Source: Pelecanus crispus (Eukaryota > Chordata > Aves > Pelecaniformes > Pelecanidae). Taken from it: DNA of 64,000 nucleotides. The DNA lies in the NCBI RefSeq assembly GCF_030463565.1, contig NC_134649.1, positions 1,746,001-1,810,000 on the forward strand, read 5' to 3'. A program made the translations under genes and the position numbers. Numbering within the stretch: the first letter of the stretch is position 1; every line of letters begins with the position of its first letter. This document shows positions 1-13,190 of this stretch, piece after piece. Under the pieces are notes generated by a model that ran no database searches, was not told the DNA's origin, and worked only from the letters and a program-made list of their open reading frames with translations.

Positions 1-3000
1 CACAAAGCGAGATTCAGTTTCTGCAGAGGGGTGAGATTTCAGCGTTGCTGCTCTCCATCTGCCAGCCCACGAGAACATTTTATCCCCAGCGCTTGCGCCG
101 GTCCTCACAGGGTCTGGGCTTCAGCAGCCTGAACGGATTTCAAGCGGAACGGGACAACTCTGCTGCCAGGAGCGCTCCGAAGCAGCAGCACAGTCCTGCT
201 GCCCAGGACCCTTCCAGAACCCACATCTTCAGGTGTTTTTCAAGCCTCACTGGCATTCAGAGTTAAAAAAGACAGACTATTAACACAGCGTCACGTGCTG
301 ACACTGGACACGACGCTTCGCGTAAGGGCTGATGCATTTTACCCAGGCTAGAGGCGAGAATGAAAGCTTTCCCACTGCTCCCCAAGGTCCCAACTGTGCC
401 CGCTCCCAGTGATGCTGCGGTGACACCGACAGCAGGATGAATGCAGACAGGAATACGGCTGCTGGCCGTGCACTTTTATTGCTTTTTAACCATTACGCCC
501 ATTTCACCCGGGCGACACAGATACAAACTGCGCTTTCAGATAAGCACGCGATACGAGCTGCCGGGGGCTACTTCTGTGCTGTCACTTTTTTTTTTTGCTC
601 ACGTTGCATAGATCAGCTTTTAATAACCCAGATCGATGATTTTCCAACCAACAGAGATGACTCACGTTTAACTCGAATTAAAAGCCCCGGAGGATGCATC
701 ACGTGCAGCAAGAGCCCGACTTCCACGGTTCTGCAACCACCCTACTCACACGAGCAAAGAGCACGAAGTGCTTTGAGCTGGTTAAAAATATTAGACGCTT
801 TCCTGAACAAATAACTGAGCAAGGACTCAAGAAAGCACATCACAAAGTACATTCCCCAAAAACGCATCGGTTGGCAGCAAGTTAAAGCATTCGCATTTAA
901 ATTCTCTGCGTTTAAACAATAATCAAAAGTAAGTTGCCCGCTGAGCCTCGGAGGTCTCCGACTACTCTAACACACCAGCTCTGCGTTTGCTCGGTAGGAA
1001 GACAGACAGTATTTTTACTTAAGACCAGGGATTTCTGCTGAATAGCGATAAGCTACCTATTTACTTTGAAGCCTCTACGCCAGACTAAGCTATTTAGTAC
1101 AGAGAGAAAAAAAAAAAAAACAAACCTGAACAGTGACTGCCAATCTGAGATACATTAATTCAATATTTAAAGAAAAGTTACACCGCACAATTTAACAAAA
1201 TAAAGCAACAAGACTAGAACTTCAATATATACCCAGACCTGAAAGTTATACTCGGTTACACACAAGCCTCAGACAGAATTTTTTCCCTGTTTCCTGTTTA
1301 TTACACACAGCAAAATACTATTTAGGCTAGTCATTACAATGTTGTATAATGGAAAAAACAAAGAACTCAGGAATTGTTTTCCATAACTGTGGAAAATTCT
1401 TTTTGATAACTGTAATGACATCAAACTTTCAGATCCTTTGCCAAAGCTTACTTATGTCTTAAAACGTTAGATGATTCATAAATATCACTTCCTGAGAGGC
1501 CCGGTTTCCCAAACATGTTTTACCTGCGTCCTCAATCTGCTTGCGTTGGCTCCTTGGACTTAATTCCTATCATCTGCTTCATTATGCATTTGCTTCCCCA
1601 CTACGCACACAAACCAGCACCGTTCTGGAAAACACCGTACCTGGAGGTGGTACGCATCGAGGAAAACCATTAAAAATATTCTGGCTATACGTACAATTTA
1701 TCAGAACGCTAACCTGGGCAAGCTGGTTTCAACAGACAAGCCTAGCTTCTAATATTTTATTTATACTTCATTTGCACAGAGCCTCTGTCCAGTTAATATT
1801 TTAATACGCAGCGCATTGTCAAGATTGCTTGTTTTTCCCTTAAGTGCTAGGAAATTACAAGACTGTACAAACAGAAACGGATGTGTCTACCGTAACTGAA
1901 TCGAGATTACCAGCCTCTCCACTGGCTCTTTAGCACAGATTTACTATTTAATCCTCGCTGCTTCCAGTGCTCCATCTGTGGACGATTAGACAGAGAGGAT
2001 CTAAAATACAAAGTGAAAAAGCCGTATCCAGCAGCTTATCCTACAGTTTTCCAGTCCAATTAGAGCCTAATACCGTTTTATTCATATCAACACATCTATT
2101 ATTAAGCATCAGCAAAGACTGTGGCTATATAATAGTTAATTCAAAAAGTCAAAGTACTTTGCTATGGATACCGATGTTATCATTTCTTACTAGAAACTGA
2201 GATTTGCATCTAATTTCAGCACCGGGCGCATTCAGTGCTGGTATCCACGCAGCTACGCAGTTTGCAAGGATTTCAAACAGGTTTTGCCTTGGGACGTGCA
2301 GGGAGCGACGGCACCCACCCTCGCCGCGCTCCCCCGCGGGACAGCCGAATTCTCCTGCCCTCTGGACAGACGTACGCTTCTCTGCGCGCAAGGAACCCAA
2401 GTTAGAGCAAACTAGCTCCCCACACAAGAGCAGGATTTTAGTGAGACACAGGCCTTTGACTGTCATGCAGTCGGGAATATTTTATGATCTAAAATTGGGG
2501 GGAAAAAAATTGTAAAATTGGAAAAAACTTGCACACGTCATTGCAATGAAGTGGACAAGTTGCTTCAAGACTCAACAAGGCCCCGGCTAACCTAGTCTAA
2601 ACCCTGCTTTCAACAGGAGGTGGGGCTAGATGATCTCCAGATGTCCCCTGCAACCTCGGCTTTTCTGCAAATCCACAATCAGACGCGCAACTCTAAGAAG
2701 GCCCGGTGATACCGTCAGCGGGAAACGCCGGATCTGTTTCTGTTGGTCCTACAGAGCGAGCACTGCTCTTCCTTCTCAACTCCTGCAGACGCCGCACGTT
2801 TTGAAAAGCGTTCGTCAGCCTGCGTCGATTTTAAAAAACCTAGCATAGCTCAAAGAGCAATTCTTTTCTAAACTAGATAAAAAAAAAGATTTTTTTTTCT
2901 AAGACGCTAGGAGGGTGTTCCCTTGGCCTGCACTGCAAACGATGGCTTTATCCGTATTTCTTTGCACAACTGCTCAGCCCGTGTGCATTCGGACCAGCTG

Positions 3001-5090
3001 GCTGGCCCCAGCCACTGCAAAGGCTCTCGGGCACCAAAGAGGCGATCAAGACGCTTTTGTTTTTCTACTAAGCCTAGCACAGAACATCACTACAAAACTT
3101 TGAAGATGAAGTTCCTTGCACATCATGCTTTTATGCCATATCGGGAAAACCAGTTAGTAGGGACTGCTGCCGTAATTAGGAGCCCATTTATTGTACAGTC
3201 TAATAAATCTACTTCCTTTCCAGATGGATTAAGCTATTAAGCCCCTCACTAATGGCACAAACAATAACTCCAAAACCTAGCTGCTGCTTACAGAGGCATT
3301 ACACTGCCTCTTGCCGAGCTATCAAATATGATATTGTTACTACGCAGGTTAATGAAGCAAAAGATGAAACCGTTTCATCAGTCTCCCTTATGTTTAGGCT
3401 TAGAAAGCAATGCCCGAGCAAGTCTCAAGACAGCAGCGTTAAGGGCTGTAACAAGACTCTCAGGAGGAGCCTCGCAGTATTTTTTTCAGGGAGCTGGGCT
3501 CTGTCTGCAGGCTGGAACGGGGAGCCCACCGCATCACTGGTTTTACAGCACGCCGGTCCCTTGCCGTAGCGGCACCCTGGATGGCATTAGCTACGGCCGG
3601 GACCGACCTCTCCGGGGTGCCGCTGCTACCCCATTCAGCTGAAATTGCTTTTCAGCGAGCTGTGCCTTTCCGGCAGCATATCCGAGCACCGAGGAAAGGC
3701 CAGCTGGGAGGGGAAGCAGGGCAGCGTACGCAGCCGGCGTCTCAGACTTCTGCGGGGACCGGGTTGGGGGCTGAGGAGCTGCCAAAGAACCCCAGCGACC
3801 CGGGTGAGGTTTAGCAGCTTTAAGCAGTAACCGAACTGTCGGTTCTGCTTTACAGCGGTCCCGGGACCTACAGGGAAAAATAAGTGCACCTGCCAACTGT
3901 GTTTAACTTACAGGAGCTAGCACTGGTACGTGCTCCGCTTGCGCTGCCAGGCACAGGCGTTAGAGCTGCCAGTTTTTCTGCTCAGCAACACGTTAGTGCC
4001 TTCCTAGAGCAAGGTAAAATGCGTCATTCCAACTATTTGCCTTCATAAAGTAAAAAAACCAACCACAAACCAAAGAGGGGAAGCCCCTTACTTACACCTT
4101 TTTCTTTACAGTGCTGTTTGGCGAGACGCGGCGTGTCAGGAAAGGTCTCGCTGCGGGTTAATCATTCAGAGCAAGCAAAAAACATCTAAATAAGGCAACC
4201 GCAGGCAGCATTTGCTACTGTGTGGACACAGACACATCATCTACTCCATCCCACCGTGCAGCCTGGCTGGCAAGGACAAGCAGTTGGATCGTTTTGTTCC
4301 TCTGGATCGTGACTAACTTCCTCGTAACGAGGCATCGGATCACAGCCCTGAAGAAGAAAAAGCAGACTTCGCATCACGAAAGTAAGAGCGAGCACGCGTC
4401 CTTCCTCACTCCTCACCCTCCGCAGGCTCCCGTCTCCCCCTCCCACAGTAGCTGGGGGGTCCCCGGGAGCTGGGCACCCAGGGGTGCTGCTTCAGCCCCC
4501 CCATCCGAGAAGAGTAACACCAGGGAGGAGGACAGCAAGCCAGCTCGCACACGAAGCGTTCCGACTACTCGAATCCTCAGCTGCAATGAGTACAAATGAT
4601 CTGAAAGGTTCCTAAGAGTGTAATGGGACCGGTTATTTACATTAATAAGCCACGTATTTTTTACCTAAGTGAAATACCTTGACGAACACCATTTCTGTCC
4701 TTAAAAACAGCCTCCGCAGTATCTCTGTTACCAGCTTCTCCACTCCTGCAGTCTCCATACAGGTCACATTTAATCATCAGCGCTGGCAACTATTACATTA
4801 TCGTGTCAGCTCCTATTTGTTACTGACTGACTGAAAAAAGAGAAGCATTTTATACTGCTGAATGAGAGCGGCAAAATTTTAAATGAATATAAATCCCCAT
4901 CCCCACTCTGCTCTGGCAGCAGTTCTCTCGCATAGGTGTGTTACGGAGCGCGGGTATCTGCTCTCGCTGAACAGCACTATGGTTTTCACTGCAACTGTTT
5001 GCCTTAACGAAAACACAAACATTTAAGCACAGAAGTTATTTTTGTCCAAAAGTTACCTTAACTGCTTATCGGAATGAGTGTGATACAGAA
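1..5090. other. No gene seen (inferred GLCE intron), part 1
   Basis: Apart from the CR1 tail near 2.6 kb this stretch shows no exon-like frame. Open frames are under 126 codons and match nothing I recognise. Short A runs occur near 1107 and 2880. A GC-richer patch at 3.5-3.8 kb has no splice-flanked frame. Confidence 0.6.
2565..2668 (+). mobile_element. CR1 LINE tail fragment, old
   Basis: CCTAGTCTAAACCCTGCTTT, CAACAGGAGGTGGGGCTAGA and TGATCTCCAGATGTCCCCTG match the general CR1 3'-UTR pattern (left to right) of a different subfamily from the double-tail copies. It is diverged, so the ends are approximate. Confidence 0.65.
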
Positions 5091-5498
5091 CATAGGATGA
5101 GAGGAAATGGGCTCAAGCTGTGCCAGGGGAGGTTTAGATTGGATATTAGGGAAAATTTCTTCACGGAAAGGGTAGTCAAGCATTGGAACAGGCTGCCCAG
5201 AGAGGTGGGGGAGTCCCCATCCCTGGAGGGGTTCAAAAACGGGCAGAGGTGGCACTTGGGGACATGGTTTAGTGGGCATAGGGGTGTTGGGTTGATGGTT
5301 GGGCTGATGATCTTAGAGCTCCTTTCCAACCTTAATGATTCTATTCTAGTTTTACTTTCATTAAAAAATAATCCAGCCACCAAGCCAGGAAACATGAAAT
5401 TACCCTTGACTGGTTTAGTGGTGGGCTTGGTAGTGTAGGTTAATGGTTGGACCGGATGATGTTAAAGGTCTTTTCCAACCTAAACGATTCCATGATTG
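5091..5498 (+). mobile_element. CR1 LINE 3' fragment with two tails
   Basis: Starts ATAGGATGAGAGGAAATGGG, encodes a short ORF2 end ([20 protein letters not shown]), has a first tail ending near 5345, a spacer with CCAGCCACCAAGCCAGG, and a second tail ending CGATTCCATGATTG at 5498. Same composite structure as the copies at 5.8, 11.0 and 54.5 kb. Confidence 0.92.
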
Positions 5499-5842
5499 AA
5501 CAGCTACAATTACAGCTGCGATCCTCACAACACACCATATCCCCAAACAAACACCCACGTACCAGCTCTGTTACGCAGAATAATTGTGAGAATGTGCTAA
5601 CATACGAAGAACACGCATGTTTTTGGCAGCACTATCTCTAATGGACTGATACGCTGGTTTATCTCTTAAGACAACTTTGCTGACGGAATGCCTGCAGTAC
5701 CTGCTGGCTGGTTAAATCATTATAACCTCTATCTTAAAGGTGGGAAGGTATTTTACATGTAGCCACAGTCAAGGAATAGTCAAATTATAAGGAAAAAAAA
5801 GATAACACATTTAAGCAGTAACATAGCACGTGCTTTTTAAGT

Positions 5843-6107
5843 AGAATCATAGAATCATCGAATCGTGTAGGTTGGAAAAGACCTTTAACATCATCCAGGC
5901 CAACCATTAACCTCACACTACCAAGTCCACCACTAAACCAATTAAGGGTAGAGTAATAATTTCATGTTTCCTGGCTTGGTGGCTGGATTATTTATAATGA
6001 AAGTAAAAACTAGGAATCATTACAATTGGAAAGGATCTCTAAGATCATCAGTCCAACCATCAACCCAACACCACCGTGCCCACTAAACCATGTCCCCAAG
6101 TGCCACG
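5843..6107 (-). mobile_element. CR1 LINE 3' fragment, inverted relative to 5.1 kb copy
   Basis: The plus strand begins TAGAATCATAGAATCATCG and GGTTGGAAAAGACC, then the spacer TTCATGTTTCCTGGCTTGG and the second tail motif, ending near GTCCCCAAGTGCCA. It is the reverse complement of the double-tail part of the copy at 5.1-5.5 kb, only 345 bp away. Confidence 0.92.
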
Positions 6108-8261
6108 TAGACGTGTTCAGAATCCCTTCGGTATTGAAGGGAAGGCGCAGGTGTCCCAGCGTACGTGCCACGGGGCACAGAGGGGACCCGAAGCCTCTGC
6201 CACCCCAGCCGCACGGCCGTCTGGAAACTCATTACTCAGATCTGCGCTTTCTGCTGGAGGCCAGCGTGTAAAGCCAAATTCCTGTAATGCAAAGGGCTGA
6301 TCCAGTACGGCGGCAGTAATTTAAATTGTGATCATGCCACTGGAGAGAAGATAAGCCACATAACTCACGGTCTATTTAGCTCTAAAAAGTCAGAACTTAT
6401 CTACTTTGGAAATCCCTTTCTGCGGCTCAACGTTACGCATGTACATCCTTAAGGTTGGTAAGACAAAAAAAGCAGAGTTTTCCCCTCCTGCTTCCCTTTT
6501 CACAGCATGGTGAACAGCTATCACACCTACAAACCTGGAGTAAAGTTTGGAGGGTCTTTTAGAGAAAAAAAAAACCAAACCCCTGCTTTTCAAGCCGCAG
6601 ATACAGGATTTCCAACCTAATTGTAGGCTGGAGTTATGAATTGCACAAAAACCCCAGTGTTTAAGGTGCACGGACCACAACAACGCAGGACAAAGCACGC
6701 AGCCATGCACCATGAGGTTATGTATCTCAGCACGTCTATGGCTTATAGCAACAGAACTTAAATAACAGCATCAACCCTTTGCTTAACAAAGCAGCTTTAC
6801 CAAAACAAAAAAAGCCATGTCTGCTTTTACCCAGCCCGATACTATTGCCGCTTCAGGGCAAGTTTCGCACGTCACACACGGCTACCCTGACCCTGCTGCG
6901 GGAAGTCATCTGGGTCTCTTGCTGCTTACCTGTCTCTGTTGCAAACATACACTGGATGAACTAAATGCAAAGCCTGAAGCTCGGTTTTCCTCGTTTTTGA
7001 AAAGGGAGGGCAACGTCAAAAAAAAACCAACCCCTCTCCGCCAGCCCCGAGGAGCTGCGCTGCTGGCGCAGAGCGATTGCACAAGCGGATGTGTTTTCCC
7101 TGGAAATGAATGCAAAGTGAACACACAACCTCGGCTCAAAATGAGATTTTTCACTATCGCTTTACATTTTACTGGCTTATCAGCAAGCTGTCTCATGCGG
7201 TTACGTACACATTAGCAACTACATTCTGCAGCTGAAGTCTTTCACCACATGACACACCGTCACCCAGGCAGGACACCGAGCCAGCTCGCCGTTGAGCGCT
7301 CCGGCTCCTTTGCTTCCCTGATGAATTGGGAAATAACAGCTCCGAGTATCCAGCAGCCAAAGCTGCATGAGCTTCCTTCGTTCTGAACAAATGCGTTTGT
7401 CTGTTCTGCTCTCAGCATATGCTCTGGGAGACCTTTTACGCAAACAGAAGAGGAAAATCTTTTACCCCGGTGCCAACAGAGGCAGCACAGCTCAGTGACC
7501 CCCACAGCGTTGGACCTGTCGGCTGCTTCTCGCCGCCCGGAAAGCCCCGAGTTCGCTTTGTGCCTTTCATTTCTTCCCGACCACGTTCCCTCTAGGAGTT
7601 CCCACTAAAAAAATCCCGATTATTTAGAACATCATCGTTTTCTTCCTGCCATTAAGCAGCCTGATATGCAACGTGCATTTTAGTGGGAAAGACGGAGCGA
7701 TGTTTTCTTTCCCGACCGGGTTTCACGGACAGTAACAGAGCAGACAGAGATGCAGGCACTTCTGCTGCCAACTCATTACAACGCCGACAAGAATTCAATA
7801 CAAAGTGTGCTCCAAATTACAACTCGGGACAGCTGGCAAGTATTTGGCGTGCCTGCTCGCATGCAGCCTGTAAATAAAAATAGAAGAACCCTTCTAGCCT
7901 GAACACGGTCACCATTTAAAAGGTGCGGGCACGAGACTTTGGAGAGCACGCACACCTCGCCCTAAAAATTATACACAGTTCCTATTAAGCAGATGAACTT
8001 TGAAGACCTGGTCCAGCACCTTCACGAGAGCGTCTTTTTGTTTGGCCACGGCTAGCGAGCTTCGTGTCACTTCTGCAGTTAATCATGACTTGCCGTCCAG
8101 GAAGCGATGGATACACGACAGCGCCGCAAGAGCCACAGCAGTGAGTGCATCGGCGGTCCCCTCATGCTCCGAACGCTCCCCAAAAGCTCCAATCTCTGGG
8201 AAGCCCAACCCCCCCCAGTTTGATGTTTACAGTTTATGATCGGCATAAACCATTCACAACG
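6108..8261. other. No gene seen
   Basis: Mixed-composition unique DNA between a CR1 fragment and the first solo LTR. Overlapping frames of up to 132 codons near 6.8-7.4 kb lie on both strands and look like chance. Confidence 0.6.
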
Positions 8262-8821
8262 TGTCGGGGTTCAGCCCCAGGCAGCAGCTCAGCACCACGC
8301 AGCCATCGCTCACTGCCCCTGCCCCGATGGGATGGGGGAGAGAATCGGAGGAGTGAGAGTGAGAAACACTCCTGGGATGAGATAAGAACAGTTTAATAAT
8401 GGAAATAAAGTAAAATAATAATAACAACAGTATAATAATAATAGTAATAATAATAATATACCAAGCAAGTGATGCCCAATGCAATTGCTCACCACCCGCC
8501 GACCGATGCCCAGCCAGTTCCCAGCAGCGATCGCTGCTCCCCGGCCAACCCCCCCAGTTTCCATACTGCCCATGACGCCGGATGGTATGGAATGGCCCTT
8601 GGGGCAGTTGGGATCAACTCTCCTGGCTGTGCCCCCTCCCAGCTTCTTGTGCCCCTGGCAGAGCAGGGGAAGCTGAAAAGTCCTTGCCTGGCATAAGCAG
8701 CACCGAGCAACAACTAAAAACATCAGCGTGTTATCAGCATTCTTCTCCTACTAAATCCAAACCATAGCACTGTGCCTGCTACTAGGAAGAAAATTAATCT
8801 ATCCCAGCCGAAACCGGGACA
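8262..8821 (-). mobile_element. Solo LTR, avian ERVL-like (copy 1)
   Basis: The element is 560 bp with TG...CA ends (TGTCGGGG on the left, CCGGGACA on the right on the plus strand). Flanking 5-mers CAACG and CAATG match at four of five positions, consistent with a 5-bp duplication and thus an ERVL-type integrase. Read on the minus strand it has TTTCGGCTGGGATAGAG near the start and an AT-rich (TAA)n tract followed by ATTAAA near the end. No internal retroviral genes lie next to it. Confidence 0.88.
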
Positions 8822-11030
8822 CAATGGTACTCCTACATATTTCTGACGGTACGGTTTCATTGGCTTTTTCTTTCACTATGCAAAAAGCAGAGGTTAAGGA
8901 AGTAACACTGCTTATAGCAGAGAAATAAATAAAATCTGTTTAAAGGTAGAGGAACTGGCTAAAAATGCTTCATTTTTCTAGCTTAGCAAATCCTGGCACT
9001 CTGTACAGATGATTCTCCGGGAAGGAATTACTGATGGTACTTACTCAATTGCAGAATTAAAGGTTTCAGTGAAATTTTGCCACTTCAACTAAATATTTCT
9101 AAAGAGAATAACCTGGGCAACAATAAGCAACATCACTTAAAGACTTTATTAAAGGCATTTTGCCAGGAAGTTTTGAAGCTTTGATTATCATTGCTTTCAT
9201 GGGTATTCATGGGTAGCATTCACTTAGGAAAAAAAAAAAAACACTGAAAATACTTTTCCTCAAAGTACATGGTGTAATGTATTAGCATGATATAAAGTAT
9301 TAGCAGTGGCTGCACCTCGGTATCGGTAAACACAGGCAAAGCAGCAAGGTGAAGCATATAGTTTTCCATACATGCTGGTCTGAACAAAAAATAGAGAGGG
9401 CAGAGACCTCGGCGACGGCCGGGCTCCGTCCGATGCCGAAATAAAGCAGCGCCTGTGCACGGCCCCACCTCTGCACTATCGCTTTCATAGAATCCTAGAA
9501 TCAAGAATCCTTTCTCAGGATCCGTACATGAAAATATTACGCACCAGGTAACGGTGTCCAAGCTGTAAATAAGGAGGAACAGGGTCGAGGCAGAAGAGCA
9601 AACAGCCGGCAGCGGGGTCTCCGATCCACGAGACGTCTATTTCTGGGCAGAGGTGCTGCGTTTCCTCCTCCTAATCCTTCAAATCAAGCTCTGTCTGGCA
9701 CTTCATTCTCCAAATAACAGTCTGTCCCAGCAGAGTTTATGTTTAGACTCTGGCATTAACCCTGGCAAATGTGTTTGGAAACCTTCTGTTTCTAGATTTT
9801 TTTCATATTCCGCATGCCAGAGATTACTGGGAGGCAGCAGCGCTGGGTGCTGGGGAGACCAAGATAACGCACAAATCCTGGTTTTATTGAAGTTCACCAC
9901 AAAGGCTGAGCTAGCTTTTACAGCAGGCACAACAGGAACTTGAATTCTGTTTTTCTGAATACAGCCCACGAATGCATATAGGCATGTAATAAGGCATAAG
10001 ATAGGGATACCCTTTTATTTTACCTTTTTTCATCCTACTTCCCAGCTCCTTAGAAGAGCTGATGAAAAAGGAGGGCAGAATAAAACTAGAAATGATAGAA
10101 AAACATGCTGAAAGCTACCTGATAGCAAACTGCTTTGGCCATGAATTACTCTGTATAGCTATGACAGTGAAGTTTTTAAGTACAGGAGGTGATTACTATT
10201 AAACATCCAATAGACAAAAAAAAAAATTACTAGTGAAAGGAAAGGTCAGAACAACTGCTGAGAAGAGATTAAATGTTTTCAGAGAAGACTTCTCTCTTCA
10301 GGAAGAGACACAGGACAGCAAAATGCAAAGAACTCTTGCATGGGGAGAGCTGGAATATTTTTGTCCGTGGCTCCTGTGTTCTGTTGATTTCCGAGATTCC
10401 TTCGGTTCTTCGCTTCCGGCAAAACTGGGATGCATAGCTACAATTATTAGAGACTTGTATGTCCAACGCAGAACCTAACACAGGCTCGGCAGGATTTGTA
10501 GCTTTAAAATTCTAGCAAACAAAATAGCCTTTGAGGTTGATCAGTCAAGCCAGCTTTTCTCTGTAAGAAACACAACTGCAAAATCTTCAGACTTCTTATT
10601 CAGGGGGATCGGAGCCACGACGCAGGATCAGAGAACAAATGCAGGGATCCAGCTGGGGGGATGCTGCGTGCCTATCTGTTCCCCAGCTCCATTCGGGAAG
10701 GCCATGGCTAAGTTTAAACAGTTTTGCCAGTTGGAGCAAACAACAGGCTTCATTCTTAAAGACAGCAGGAAATACCAGACATGAAAATTCTACTGTCGTG
10801 CCAAATTCTTCATTTTTGTGACTTTTTTATGCCTATCCCTGCTTGAAAAGTAAATTCACATTTTACAAGCATTCTACCCCCATATTTTTTTATCCAGGAT
10901 CTCACTACTTCTAGCATTTGTAGAAAGGAGTATTGTACCCATGATTTAAACCTACACTTTTTAAACCAAACCCAAACAAGCCTAAGAAGCAACTCCATCC
11001 CACCAGGAACAAGTCCCAACGGCGTGTGTT
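8822..11030. other. No gene seen
   Basis: AT-rich unique DNA. A short CATAGAATCCTAGAATCAAG at about 9486 resembles a CR1 terminus but has no attached tail. Confidence 0.6.
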
Positions 11031-11285
11031 ATAGAATCACAGAATCGTTTAGGTTGGAAAAGACCTTTAAGATCATCCAGTCCAACCATTAACCTACACT
11101 ACCAAGTCCACCACTAAACCAATTAAGGGAAGAGTAATAATTAATTTCATGTTTCCTGGCCTGGTGGCTGGATTATTTTTTAATGAAAGTAAAACTAGGA
11201 AATCATTAAGGTTGGGAAGGACCTCTAAGATCATCATTCCAACCATCAACCCAACACCCCCATGCCCACTAAACCATGTCCCAAG
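11031..11285 (-). mobile_element. CR1 LINE 3' fragment with two tails
   Basis: The plus strand begins ATAGAATCACAGAATCG and GGTTGGAAAAGACCTTTAAG, followed by the spacer TTCATGTTTCCTGGCCTGG and the inner tail, ending near CCATGTCCCAAGGTG. Same composite subfamily; no coding part is left. Confidence 0.92.
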
Positions 11286-11720
11286 GTGTTATGCGACCAA
11301 GAGCAGCAACACCGAGTTGCATCAAACCCGATTAACAGGCGGCATTTTCCCAGGCAAGGCACGGACGGACGCTGTGCACCAGCGGCTGCTCCAGCCGGCG
11401 GGTGCAAAAGGGTCCAGGGAAGCGACTGCTCCTGGAGATCACCAGCTACCAAGGGAGCCAAAGCATCAAGTGGAAGGGCACAGAGCATCATCTGCAGGGC
11501 TTTCCCGTTCCTGTTCGATGTTTTCTGTTAACAGTGATTATTGTCTCCATCATCCGGTAAATCTGCAAAGCTAGGAAAGCACTGCAAGTACAGTGGAAAA
11601 CAGGATGCTTAATAAACTAAGTGGTCTGAAAAAGAAAAATTCAACAGATGCAAGTTATTCAGACAGGACCAACCAACTGCACAGTAAGAAGTTGTCCCAC
11701 TAAACAGCATGGCTTTGGGT

Positions 11721-11757
11721 CTGTTTTGGTTTGGTTTTGGTTTGGTTTTGGTTTTTT
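11721..11757. repeat. (GGTTT)n simple repeat
   Basis: Interrupted GGTTTT/GGTTT repeats over about 37 bases. Confidence 0.85.
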
Positions 11758-12939
11758 AAAGTACCTGGAGGTTATACCGCATTGCAAATTAATGTCCAAC
11801 AGGTTGTCATCAAAAAAAAAAACCCAAAACCCACCAAAAAAATGACAACAGGATGGGTATGCACATGGAAACGGTTTACAAGTTGCAAGACATGAAGTAA
11901 CCCTTCCGCTCTGCTCGGCGTTTTTGCAGATGCAGCCAGAAGACTGAGCCGCTTCGGGTACCGCTCCAGGACACAGCCGATTCCGAGAGCGGCAGCAGGG
12001 GCAGATCCACGCCACCGCTTTGTCTTTTGCGAAGGCGCGTTCCCCGGCACCCCCTCCAAGGCCAGGTCTCACCCATTCCATGTCCCTCCACACACACGCT
12101 CTCTGCTCCAGCGCTAGGATGCTTGGATATCAAAACCAGTTGTTACAAAGTTGTTTGCTTTTTTTTTTTTTTAATGGCATTTTTATGTCATTTCCTGGAG
12201 CAGTTGATTTAATTTCATCCAAGTCTAATGGGACTTCAGCACGTTTAAGTGGTTTGTCCTTAGGAGAGGCAGCCTTACAGAAGTGTGTCCACACCTCCCC
12301 TGCAGAAACTCCTTTTTTCACGTCGTTCACTACTAAAGAGGTAATAATTGCGTTGAAATTAGGAAAAAAAAAAAAAATTTCACTGCGCTTTACAACATTT
12401 AGAAACGGTTAATGGAGGATAGATGTTACAATAATGGCTCTATTCAGTTTGTCTAACAGCTTAAAGAGGAAGCTTGTAAAGTTGCTTTTTGTACTGTGGC
12501 AAAAAAAAGGGCCTGCGTACATTCTGGTGGCTACATCTTTCCAGATCGTGTTTTCAAATTTAGGTTAACTCACGCTTAACCTAACAAAAAAGTCCTAACG
12601 ATCGATTAAACTCTCAGACTCTCTTCCAAAGCAATCTTCCCTTCTCTACCTTAACCTCAAGACACAGTAATTGAATCCTGAGAAAGAAAAGAGCCTCAGC
12701 CTTTGAAGAAAAAATGAAGAAAAAAGGTTTGACTTCATCTGGATATCCTGGAACGTGAGAGATGGAAGCGAGCAAGCAGCTCCCAAAATGTCAAATATTA
12801 TCTGCTGCTCTGGCTCTGGACATCAAGCTGCTTCTGACTTGCCCTGCTAGCTCACGGGCGCCACGTACCTACTTCTCACTTCTGCAGGAGCACAAGAGTC
12901 TGATTTCGCTGCCTCCTGCCACCTTCTCGTAATTAGGAG

Positions 12940-13190
12940 AGGGACCACCCCGCTCCGGCTGGGACGAGGCGGGTTGGGATTTTGCTCTCCCAAGTGGCTG
13001 CCCTCAGGGGGTCCTGGAGACCCTTGCAAAGAGGGGGCTGATGGTTTCTTCTCCGCGCAGAGAGCAACGCCGGCCGGCGGCGCGCCGACAGCCCTCCCGG
13101 GGGGTTCCCGGGGCAGGAGGCCACGCGCCCTCCCACGCACCGGACCGCGGTCCCTCGGAGGGAGCTGGAGGGCCAGCTGCACTGAATCGC
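12940..13190. promoter_or_regulatory. Small CpG-rich patch
   Basis: About 250 bases with dense CpG (GGCCGGCGGCGCGCCGACAG, GGACCGCGGTCCCTCGG) inside AT-richer intronic-type DNA. It could be an alternative promoter, an unspliced 5' exon or a GC-rich remnant. No CCAAT box or clear splice site was found. Confidence 0.3.

Noticed and set aside
4222..4599. 125-codon frame with a hydrophobic segment
   Set aside because: A single short hydrophobic run, no conserved context, and antisense frames in the same place; probably chance.
9486..9510. Short sequence like a CR1 terminus
   Set aside because: No CR1 tail adjoins it, and 20-odd bases of an AGAATC-type repeat can arise by chance.
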